Assembly: GCA_020650975.1 (NCBI GenBank)
Contig: JAIPMN010035340.1
Span: forward strand, 1-24,271
Reading direction: 5' to 3'
Length of the DNA stretch: 24,271 bases
Source: Apostichopus californicus
Lineage: Eukaryota; Echinodermata; Holothuroidea; Aspidochirotida; Stichopodidae
The notes beneath the pieces are model-generated. The model did no database searches. It was not told the DNA's origin and was given only the letters and a program-made list of their open reading frames with translations. Shown piece after piece: positions 1 to 12,500 of this stretch. The position numbers and the translations under genes are program-made. Position 1 is the stretch's first letter, and the number at the start of each line of letters is the position of its first letter.

Positions 1-249
1 GAGACTGAGAGCATCTGTCTGCAAGAGACATGTCCTACACTGTCGAGACTGAGAGCATCTGTCTGCAAGAGACATGTCCTACACTGTCGAGACTGAGAGC
101 ATCTGTCTGCAAGAGACATGTCCTACACTGTCGAGACTGAGAGCATCTGTCTACCAGAGACATGTCCTACACTGTCGAGACTGAGAGCATCTGTCTACAA
201 GAGACATGTCCTACACTGTTGAGACTGAGAGCATCTGTCTACAAGAGAC
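1..249. repeat. 44-bp tandem repeat, 5.7 copies
   Basis: Near-identical units start at 1, 45, 89, 133, 177 and 221, the last being partial. The unit begins GAGACTGAGAGCATCTGTCT. It lies in TAF2 intron 10, just past the exon 10 donor, and probably extends beyond the left edge. A few substitutions (GC to AC or CC near unit position 21) mark the right-hand copies. It shows no similarity to the adjacent exon. Confidence 0.95.
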
Positions 250-303
250 CAAATTATTGACAGAAAAGGAAACTACTGCAGTAAAAGGGACGAAAATTCA
301 TAC

Positions 304-517
304 CTTGTGGATATGATACCGGTACTCGTTAGTTCCGAATAATTTCTTTAGGAAGATGTTGCAGAGGTACTTGGAGATGCCTTTAGTCAACCAGCTGTCG
401 TACCATGAGTTAGGGCTGATGTAGCAACCAAAATACTGCTCTGTGAGGGCATTGACCATATTACGACGGGATTCAAAGGTCTGATCAATGATGTACTTGG
501 AGTGTAAGAGGTTGGTG
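304..517 (-). CDS. TAF2: TAF2 coding exon 10 (last in window)
   Basis: Seventy-one full codons: [20 protein letters not shown], then [20 protein letters not shown], then [11 protein letters not shown], ending [12 protein letters not shown]. This is the degenerate aminopeptidase active-site region: the HEXXH position reads NALTE and the third zinc ligand position is Lys. The acceptor is ATTCCAG and the donor GTATGA. The exon ends in phase 0, and the next exon is off the left edge. Confidence 0.94.
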
Positions 518-3500
518 CTGGAATGAACATGTTTACAAAGAAGAGTTTAATAGTTACATGGTACAGAAAAAGAAAGTCACCCTTCTCTTCCACCTTGGGG
601 GGGGGCAGGAGTCATGTTCTAGTGACAGATTACAGACATGTTTTACCATCTCTACTCTTAGATGATAGGCATTGTTGAAAACATATTTACAATTTATACT
701 TCAGGGTCAAAATGAATAACATCCAACATTAAATAAATTAACATAAATATTTGCATATGATCTGAATTTTTCAAGTGAAGAGATATTTGTGTCCCACCAT
801 ATTGATGAATATTCAAATCAATATTTGCATATGATCTGAATTTTCAAGTAAAGAGATATTTGTTTCCCACCATATCGATGAATATTCAAATCAATATTTG
901 CATATGATCTGAATTTTCAAGGAGATATTTGTTTGCCACCATATCAATGAATATTCAAATCAATATTTGCATATAATCTGAATTTTACAAGTGACGAGAC
1001 ACTTGCTCCCCAACTTCACTGCGTGCAAACATTTACATCGCACCTAATATCATTTTTGGGGGTTGAAATGTTGCAACAATCTTGTACTTCAAGCAAATAG
1101 TAACTGAATGTGACTTTCAAGTGATGAACAGCCTCTTAAATTAATCACATATATTACATGTTAGTGATTGACGAACTGATATAAATATGAAAAGATAAAA
1201 AGATTCATATAGATAGGGTGGTATGCCTACTAATTGAGTTACAAACAAGTATTTGATTACTTCTGACACTCAGGGGAAGGTCTGAGAGAGAAGCCAACTC
1301 ATGGTGCTTGATGTCCACCCTGTAAAATGGGTGTGTTGTACCAGAAAGCTGGTCCTCGTGTGGGTATGTTTGGAGCAAATGATTGTTGCAGTGGAAAATG
1401 TAACATGAGGCTCATATACCTGCATGTTGGTTGTCAATCGACATGGCTGGCAATGTAAGGCGGATTAGTATGATAGGCTAATACTAGCCTAGAACTTGAT
1501 TCAGACTATACTACCACCCTCATTTTGGGGAGCAAAAGTAGGTTTTGCCAATTTCTCAACAACAGACTTTCTTTGAACTGCTAAGGTCACACTAAAGAGC
1601 AGCTCATCAACAGAGCTTACCTCAATGGTGGCATATGATAGTTTCCTTATAACTGCTAAGATCACACTACACATAATAGAGCGGTTCATCAATAAGCTTA
1701 CCTTAATACTGCCATGGTAGCATACAATTGAATCATTAATCCAATAAGTTACCTTATTACTGCTAAGGTCACACTACACATAAGCTTACCTTAATACTGC
1801 CATGGTAGCATACGATTGATAATCTTCATAAGCCTCGTCCACAAATACCTGTTTGTAACAGCTGTATGGATAGGTCGCTGCCAGAGTATCTTCATAAAAC
1901 TCAAATGCCTGCAGGAGAAATTTGGCAGTGAAGGTAGCTGGATTCTAAACACTAATCTAAAATTACTTATAAGGTACAACTCACCCTCAATTGCAATAAG
2001 CCAATACCTAGAAAATACTTTAAATCATAGTTTAGGCATTAGAAGTAGTCTGACTATGTACAATAACACCACAGATAAAGGGGCAAGTTGGTAACCAAAT
2101 GAGGCTAGAGAAACTATAAGATATATTTAAAATAAATTATAGATGGAAAAATGAAGAATTATCCGTAACACAGTATTTATTGTTAAGTCTTGTGCTGCCA
2201 CAATTTTCTGTGCTCATGAAAATCCTGGTGAAAGTCAAGAAGCTGAAAATAGTTGCTGGTCTGGGAAAGTCACAAGGATTCTAAGAGGACAACAGTCACG
2301 ATCTGACAATTTCACCAAAAGAACGACAGTTTATCGATAGGGAATGGTGACTGTCACAGCTGTATGCTACAAATACTGACAAATAAGTAACATACACCTA
2401 CGTACACCACTTGAAGGAAACTGAACTGAATCAGGAACAACATGTGAGAAATTCTCAAAATGAGAAGACATTTGTTAAAATAGAAAAGTAAAAAAATAGC
2501 TCACCTCATGCAGAAAAGCTGTAGAATGCTTGAGAATCGATTTCAGACCAGGCAGGCAAAAATGTGTGACCTCTGGCATGGTAGGGTCAACAAAGATCTC
2601 AAACGGACTGGATGAGAAGTAGAAGAAAAACAAATTACACAAGGATATTTTGGTGATACTGATTAACTACATAAATGCAAAACAAAGATGAAAAAAATCG
2701 TCTTGCATGATTAGTTGGCTTTGTCAACAGTAGGCTTTTGAGCTTAAAACATTTTGCAAATGTCTCATTGATTAACAGTTCAGAAATTGACTTGGCAGGG
2801 ACTCCAAAGGAACCAATGTGATTCTTGTAAGAATGGAGCCCTCTTTTGAAAAGGGGAATAAGTATTGTGATCTGTACAGTGGAATGCATACACAGACATC
2901 AGTATGTAACCTTAATACTAAAATAAAACGAAAATTTAAGTACAAGATCATCATTTCAAAGAGAACCAAAGGTTGAAAAAAAAAAGCAATCATTGTGATG
3001 AGGAGAAGCTCCCGTTTATCGTTGATGACGTAGGTAACCAATTAAAGTAGATGGTTTACAGTCTTGTTGAGGCCAAGGCCCCCCTCACACGACTCACAGA
3101 AGTACCAGTACAGATGCACTCCAACTCTGTTACACATATGTAACCTTACCATACTCACAAACAGATTGTTACATACCCGACAGCCAATGCAATGTTTGGA
3201 GCCCCTCACATGACTCATACAAGTAGCAGTACAAGTACAGAAGCACTCCAACTCTGTTACACATATGTAACCGTACCATACTCACATACAGATTGTTACA
3301 TACCTGACAGCCAATAAAATGTTTGGAGCCCCTCACATGACTCATACAAGTACCAGTACAAGTACAGAGTCACTCCAACTCTGTTACACATATGTAACCG
3401 TACCATACTCACATACAGATTGTTACATACCAGACAGCCAATGCAATGTTTGGAGCCCCTCACATGACTTATACAAGTACCAGTACAAGTACTGAGTCAC

Positions 3501-6500
3501 TCCAACTCTGTCACACATATGTAACGATACCACGCTCACATACAGATTTTTACATACTCGACAGCCAATGCAATGTTAGGAGCCCCTCACATGACTCATA
3601 CAAGTACCAGTACAAGTACAGATGCACTCCAACTCTGTTACACATATGTAACCGTACCATACTCACATACAGATTGTTACATACCTGACAGCCAATACAA
3701 TGTTTGGAGCCCCTCACATGACTCATACAAGTACCAGTACAAGTACAGATGCACTCCAACTCTGTTACACATATGTAACCATACCATACTCACATACAGA
3801 TTGTTACATACCGGACAGCCAATGCAATGTTTGGAGCCCCTCACATGACTCATACAAGTACCAGTACAAGTACAGATGCACTCCAATTCTGTTACACATA
3901 TGTAACCATACCATACTCACATACAGATTGTTACATTCCCTAAAGCCAATGCAATGTTTGGAGCCCCTCACATGACTCATACAAGTACCAGTACAAGTAC
4001 AGAAGCACTCCAACTCTGTTACACATATGTAACCATACCATACTCACATACAGATTGTTACATACCTGACAGCCAATGCAATGTTTGGAGCCCCTCACAT
4101 GACTCATACAAGTACCAGTACAAGTACAGAAGCACTCCAACTCTGTTACACATATGTAACCGTACCATACTCACATACAGATTGTTACATACCCGACAGC
4201 CAATGAAATGTTTGGAGCCCCTCACATGACTCATACAAGTACCAGTACAAGTACAGAGTCACTCCAACTCTGTTACACATATGTAACCGTACCATACTCA
4301 CATACAGATTGTTACATACCCGACAGCCAATGCAATGTTTGGAGCCCCTCACATGACTCATACAAGTACCAGTACAAGTACAGATGCACTCCAACTCTGT
4401 TACACATATGTAACCATACCATACTCACATACAGATTGTTACATACCGGACAGCCAATGCAATGTTTGGAGCCCCTTACATGACTCATACAAGTACCAGT
4501 ACAAGTACAGATGCACTCCAATTCTGTTACACATATGTAACCATACCATACTCACATACAGATTGTTACATTCCCTACAGCCAATGCAATGTTTGGAGCC
4601 CCTCACATGACTCATACAAGTACCAGTACAAGTACAGAAGCACTCCAACTCTGTTACACATATGTAACCATACCATACTCACATACAGATTGTTACATAC
4701 CGGACAGCCAATGCAATGTTTGGAGCCCCTCACATGACTCATACAAGTACCAGTACAAGTACAGATGCACTCCAATTCTGTTACACATATGTAACCATAC
4801 CATACTCACATACAGATTGTTACATACCAGACAGCCAATGCAATGTTTGGAGCCCCTCACATGACTCATACAAGTACCAGTACAAGTACAGATGCACTCC
4901 AACTCTGTTACACATATTTAACCATACCATACTCACATACAGATTGTTACATACCAGACAGCCAATGCAATGTTTGGAGCCCCTCACATGACTCATACAA
5001 GTACCAGTACAAGTACAGAAGCACTCCAACTCTGTTACACATATGTAACCATACCATACTCACATACAGATTGTTACATACCCGACAGCCAATGAAATGT
5101 TTGGAGCCCCTCACATGACTCATACAAGTGCCAGTACAAGTACAGATGCACTCCAACTCTGTTACACATATGTAACCGTACCATACTCACATACAGATTG
5201 TTACATACCCGACAGCCAATGCAATGTTTGGAGCCCCTCACATGACTCATACAAGTACCAGTACAAGTACAGATGCACTCCAACTCTGTTACACATATGT
5301 AACCATACCATAATCACATACAGATTGTTACATACCGGACAGCCAATGCAATGTTTGGAGCCCCTCACATGACTCATACAAGTACCAGTACAAGTACAGA
5401 TGCACTCCAACTCTGTTACACATATGTAACGGTACCATACTCACATACAGATTGTTACATACCTGACAGCCAATGCAATGTTTGGAGCCCCTCACATGAC
5501 TCATACAAGTACCAGTACAAGTACAGATGCACTCCAACTCTGTTACACATATGTAACCATACCATACTCACATACAGATTGTTACATACCGGACAGCCAA
5601 TGCAATGTTTGGAGCCCTCACATGACTCATACAAGTACCAGTACAAGTACAGATGCACTCCAACTCTGTTACACATATGTAACCATACCATACTCACATA
5701 CAGATTGTTACATACCCGACAGCCAATGAAATGTTTGGAGCCCCTCACATGACTTATACAAGTACCAGTACAAGTACAGATGCACTCCAACTCTGTTACA
5801 CATACAGTATGTAACCGTACCATACTCACATACAGATTGTTACATACTCGACAGCCAATGAAATGTTTGGAGCCCCTCACATGACTTATACAAGTACCAG
5901 TACAAGTACAGATGCACTCCAACTCTGTTACACATATGTAACCATACCATACTCACATACAGATTGTTACTGTACATACCCGACAGCCAATGCAATGTTA
6001 GGAGCGGCAGTGGGTACAGTCAGCATGTAATGAAATGTTTTCTTCTTCAGGTCAGGCGTGTATACAGTATCGACCAGCTCTCCGCATGAGATGGCCGTCA
6101 TGGCTTTATCTACCGTAAACTCTAACTTCCAAGTACATGGCTCTGAATAAGTGTCCACGCACGGGAACCAAAGACGAGAGGTATTCTCTGTGCCACAGCA
6201 GAACATGTGGGCACCTCTCTGAAAAGATTACGAAGAGAAATTTAGATAATTCTCGTGAAGGGGTTTGTTAGATTTCATTAAACACACTTTTCACTTTCAA
6301 ATCTCCGTCAAAAATTACTAACATGTTAGCTGTTACCTGGTTTAGACATGGAATTCAAATTTTCTATAATATGATATTACATCATAATAAAGCATGACTA
6401 CCAATGAGTTGTCTGCAAAGATTCTATTATTTCAAACATTCTGAGCATGTCTTTTTAATTAAGGAATGGTATAATGTCATCATAATCATGGATGATATAT

Positions 6501-9500
6501 CAGAGAGATTGCGAGAATCAGAATAATCCATCAGAGACTTTAGGAAACTAACTTTTGTAGACAAATAAATACAAATAAGCAAGAACAAGGTGAATTATTA
6601 TTATCATTTTACACATCAGACATCCTGAAATAATGGCTTTGGCAAATACACCAAGAATAGAAATAACTGTGTTTAGTTTGGTTTTGTGAATATTCATTAC
6701 ATTATTTGCATAGATGCATATATTATGTTAAATATGTGCCCTTTAGCCTCATCCTGCCAAAAGTATTCAACATTTGAAATACCTTTGCATAGGTTCCCTC
6801 TCCATCGGGAATAACAAAATGTAGTCCTCCTTGAGGGCGCTCAACAGAGAATTCAATGCTAACCCTGAGCATTCGCTGATCTGTAGTAAAAAAAAAATGT
6901 GAAGAAAAAAGTGTAGTTCAGGAGACATATATGTGTCAATTTGAAATAAAATATCTACAACTTTTCTAAAACATTTTCACCGAGCTACCCTTAAATAAAT
7001 TATCTATTTAGGAGAAGAGTTGTGATGTCACAATGCTATGATAAACCTTTTGATAACATAGGTAAGGTAACCAAATACAAAAAGCTGCTTTTTATTCATG
7101 TGCAAAATTATTAGGATTGTATCACCAATGTCCATTAAAAAGGTTCAGTGTTCAAAAATAAATTGAGTTGCTGAATCTTTGGTTGGAATGTGAGTCATTG
7201 TTGTATCAACCAAGCTAACTACTTCCAATTTTTTTGGGTGCATATATATTGCAACAGTGTGGAGATTTAAAAGGTGTTAAGACTCGCACAAAAAGAAACG
7301 CCTAATGCTGGTAATCTGACCTAGTTTCAAATAAGGTGTAACAGAAGTGTCAGACACCACCATCAATCCCAGAAAATACGCATACAGCTTGCTACCTTCG
7401 GTAATTAGACACTAGTGTACAGTCAGTACATACAGCTGCGGTCAATACCCACAGCACATTGAACAATCAATACACGGTTTGGGGCGAGTCTTCATTGCCT
7501 TTAATCAACTGCAATCAGGTTGCACAAAATGCAATTGGGGAGAACTTATGTTTTGGACCAAACATACAAATGTTTCAAGAAATTTCGCTCAATTGTTCAT
7601 TTTAACATCTTTCTATTAAAAGTCATCTTGAAGATATTTTTATGACTGTGGATAATATGTCATATGTTCGTACAGCAGTGAAAATCGTACATAAAATTCC
7701 ATATATAGCTATAGATATGGTTAGAGTAATAGTTCAAGAATCTAGTACTTTGTTCAAGTAACCAGCAAAACCAACTGTAGAACCTAAGGTGAATAATCAA
7801 ATCTTTCTGGGGTGAGGTGAAACAGAGCATCCACCAATTTTTCATGGAACATAACATTCACCTAGTTTCTTGGAGCCCTGGCAAATATCTGAAACCCTGC
7901 CTTAAACCCCCTCCCCCTCCCCCCCCCCACTAATCATTCTCACCCCCATATCTGTGATAATGATAATCTTATGTACCTTTCACAATAAAGAGGGCTGCAT
8001 CAGGTATTCTCACAACCAGTTCTCCATTAGCCTGATCAGAATCAACAGAACCAACTGCAGTTTGGTGACAATCAGAAAAGAAATGAAGATTTCTCCTGAA
8101 AGATAGAATAAACAGAGTCATCGACCAAAATTTCCATGATTTATTAATAATGCAAAACAGTAAATGTCGAAACTTAGTTTTCTGTACAATAACATAAACC
8201 ATAATGACAGGTAATATTCGTTGAAAGTGTCTGTCATAGAATACTGTACACATACCAAAACGATATTCCTCAATTTTCTGGTGACAAACAAACTTATATT
8301 GAAAAGAAATATATCCCACTCTGCTGGTTAAAAATACCCATCTCAATATCTTGCCAAATAACTCAAATATGGTTGATTGAATGTACTGTAACCTATTCTG
8401 ACAGGCTAAACACCTCCAACTACTCCAGGAAGTTGGATGGTAGAAGGGAGTCTGTGATGTCATCTGGGCAAATGTGCTTCAATCACTTTACTTTAACTGT
8501 AGGCTATTATAATCTTCTTGTTGATTTATAATTGAAACCTAATACAATTTAAGATGTTTGATTAGCTATTTGATGACATCATTTATTCTGCTGTTGTCAG
8601 ATGCATAAAAATATCACAAAATATAAAAATGTATATCTTCATGATACAACATGCTCTGAGGATGTGGTGTTTGTCTAAAGATTAAGAAAAATTTCATCAA
8701 TTTTGCCAAGCAATCAAATTCAGCCAAAAAGAAAATCCTGTTAATTTAGTGTTACACTTTACAGCGGCAGCATTACACATAAAACGTTTGAAAAATTTAT
8801 GGGGTTTGAAACAACTTGCATTGTCCACATGTCCGAATGTCTTAACAACACCTGATGTAACGTGGACACATACAACTGACTATACCAGTTTTAGTAAAAT
8901 GACGGCAAATTATGGTAAATATTAGTAAATAGTTTATCTAGCATTTCAGGCAAACGCAAGATAGATACTGTACACGTTGAATCAGACCTGATGAAAGGAG
9001 AAAAAGTTTACTCCCTTTCTTCATCTCACCTCAACTAACCAACAAGATAGGGGGACAACTTGCAACAAACTAGCAAATAAAGCAATATGTAAAGGTAATT
9101 TGGTCTGACGTTTCGATCCTAGCAGGATCTTCTTCAAAGGCTTAATAAAGCCTCTGAAGACCATCCTGCTAGGATTGAAACGTCAGGCCAACTTACTTTT
9201 ACACATTCTATTACACAGGCTCTCTAGTGGATAAGCAGTTTGCTAACAGTTTCATTTTATTTTAAATAGAACAATACACAGACTTTACATTCAATTTGTG
9301 GAACAAAATCTTTCCTCAGTATTTTACTGAAATGGAATATCAGGGAATCAGTCTCAAAAAAAGTGCCACATAGTTCCAACACTTCACAGCATAGATTACA
9401 AAAGAGATTTACATTATATTAATGACACAAAAAAAAAACACTATTGGGAGTCCTACACTTACTGTTTGTTTTCATTCTGGCAAATGGCAAGGGTAGGATC

Positions 9501-12500
9501 ACTGTAAATAAATGATGCCTCCCAGACATCGTTGATGGTGATACGATATACCCCTTTTGAATGGTAAAGGAAAAATCTAGAAACAACGGCCAAGCTTTGT
9601 TTGTTGGGTTCATTTATTTGCAACATTTCACAAACTATGAATGACTGAAACTTAAGCAAATAAACTGTCACATAAAAGAAAGTAAAACACCAAAAATCAT
9701 TTTCCTTCCAAAGAGTATTTCAAAATGGTCAGACATTGAATCTAGACTTATGTTAACAAAATTATTGCCAGAAACTTATTTTCAATGATTGTTTAGAAAA
9801 GTTCTTAACGGTTAATCAATATTTGTTTAAAATATTTTCATACTATATCAGGATTGCAATAAAAATGTTGAGGTGTAGTGTATGGACATTTCTAGCCATT
9901 CTGGATCTCTCTTTGATTCCTAGACATTCAGGAATTTTAATTAGGAAATTGGGTTCCAAGGGGCAAGAACTGTGCTAGAATGGGTAATCTTAGATATTCA
10001 AACACCCTCTCGATAGAGAGTGGTAAAAATCACCATCACACAGGATGTCTTAATTCTGTAAGAGTTTGATGCATCACTCAAACGTAGCCTCATAAGTCAA
10101 GTAATAAAATCAAGTTTTAATTTAATTTGTAGCCTTTAAAATGAAATAAAGTGAGTACTTAACAGACAGATATATATAATTGTAAAGGATACTGCATTGC
10201 TTGCTGTTCAATCTTATTCTCTTCAGGTCTGGCTTAAGTGGAAGAAGATGAAGCTCCACAAACCCCTTGAACAGAAAAGAAACAAACAATATTTAGTCTT
10301 ATAACTCAAACAGAGAGTATTCATTTTATCTACTGTATATGTGGCATTAAAAGCATCAATATGAAATCAATTGCAGACTCCCTAAAATGCAAACATTTTA
10401 AGCAACGAAGTGATTATTCGCAGCAAGCCCGGCGAATAACATACACAAACACCTTATTCGCAGGGCTGTGATGATTTTGAAAATAGGTTTATTATTGGCT
10501 TTCAATGACATCATTTTTGATGTGACTTCATTCATTTGACCTCACACCCGAAGTTCTTTCAGAATCAGATTCACCGTCTTTGCCGGTTTTGTTTATGGAG
10601 AAATGTTCCTGCTACATTTTAAATGTCATGAATTATTAGAAAAATATTGTTTTTGAACCGACTGGCATAAGAAGAACTTAATTGCATTTGCACATTAAAT
10701 TTACGATTCAGCCCTAGGGGCCTAGGCCCTAAGTCTTTAAGTTCTAACGTAGGTAACCTAGCCTAAAGTACATGTCGCAAGCGTTACTGTTGGGCTAGGC
10801 TAAATGGACTAACCAATGGTTTGCCACTGCCTAGGCATGCGGTTAGGTGTAGGCAGTGATTAAGAATATGAAAGGATGGAACAGTTGGCCCCAAGAAACT
10901 GGCTCATTAGGAAATTTCTCGGGTCCCCATACTGATATCAATTTCAAAATGTGTATGAGGCAAAAGCCAGTTTCAGGGACATCAAATATCATATGTTAAG
11001 GGTCCCAGATTTATGAGATGCAAAAAGGGCTTCTGAAAAGTAAATTTTGGGGTCCTCAATTATGCCAATCTTTATGGCCCCATAACGTCAAAGATAGGTT
11101 CTACTTAAGCCATATTAAAGGGGCTTGAAAGGCTATTGCTATTGATACCAGTCAGTTTAGGGGCCTTGAAAAAGCCAACCTTTTGGGCCCAAATAGTCTT
11201 AGCCACTTCATAAGCTAATTTTTGGAACCCCAGCAGTTCAATTTTAAAAGCTTATTTTAAGGGAGCTTACCTTGGGATTCCCCAAAAGCCGACATTGCCT
11301 TAAAGCCAATATGGTCAAGGGTGTGACACTCCCCCCCCCCCACACCTTTACATGCAAATGAGCAGTCACTCTGCAAAAACAAAGGTGAAAATGAGGGATG
11401 ACATTTTTTTATGTTGGCGGTACTAATGCTAGACTGGTTCAATCTTAAGGCCCTAGGCTCCCAAACCAATCCTAGCAGCATTAAGATAGGACTCCCAACT
11501 TGGCCAATAAATTCCCCAAAATATATGGGCTCCCAATTAAGACTCTCCAAAAGCCAGCTGGTGCCCCAAAAGCAAACCCGGATAGCCCCAAAAGTTACTG
11601 AGCCGGTTAACCAAGTCTAAGGCTGCCCTGAGAATAAGGTGTAATGGTGTATGTGTCCGGCTATTCGCAGGGCTGCCCTGTGAATAAGGTGTCTGTGTTC
11701 GGCTGTTTGCAGGGCTGCCCTGTGAATAAGATGCTTGTGTCCGGCTATTCGCAGGGCTGCCCTGCGAATACAATGTTTGTGTCTGGCTATTCGCAGGGCT
11801 GCCCTGTGAATAAGATGCTTGTGTCCGGCTATTCGCAGGGCTGCCCTGCGAATACGATGTTTGTGTCTGGCTATTCGCAGGGCTGCCCTGCGAATAAGCC
11901 CCACCTTTAAGCAAACTTTCACTGAATTCTGTGTGATTTCTTTCAATTTTTAATTCGTTAGGTCATATACTTACAACAATTGACTTTTTTGCAAAGTTTA
12001 GTCCAGTGATGCACAAAATCTGGTGACTCTTAAAAGAGGGGAAAAAAAAAAGATAGATTTATTTAATCACATGTTTCTCACAAATTGTATTACTGTATAT
12101 AGGCCTAGCCTACTGTATGTCTGTCAACATATCATCCTGGACAAATGGAAAAAACTATTCAACATCAACAAAACAGTGATTTCAACAGTCTTCCATAATT
12201 GCTTTTAGGTGTTATGTAGCTTGAGCAATCTTTTAAAGGGTGATTACACTAGAAGAAAATGTTCCAGCTGTTTTGAAGCAGGCTGAGACTTTACACTTTT
12301 GAAAAGCTAACTTTGAGGGAAACACATTTAACTTGCAGAATGTGCTATTGCTATAAGCTAAAGCGAGTTCTGTCAGTATAAGAAAACATGTCTTTGATTA
12401 AAGGCTAGCCTTGCAACGATACTAGACCACTAAAACATTCACACAAAGTGTCTGTGGCTGTTGGCAGGAAAGCAAATGATATATTACAGTATCAGATATT

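Noticed and set aside
3042-5922. Many 66-155-codon open frames on both strands
   Set aside because: They are the same 127-bp repeat read in shifting frames within a TAF2 intron, with no conserved protein content.
3078-6005. CRISPR array
   Set aside because: Units are contiguous 127-bp copies with no unique spacers, in an animal intron.
7969-8463. 164-codon minus-strand open frame
   Set aside because: Only the last 40 or so codons (7977-8095) are real, as TAF2 exon 5; the rest is intron 4 that happens to stay open.
11537-11946. YSQGSPAN repeat protein
   Set aside because: The frame exists only because a 42-bp repeat is a multiple of three; it lies in an intron and has no start context or splice partners.
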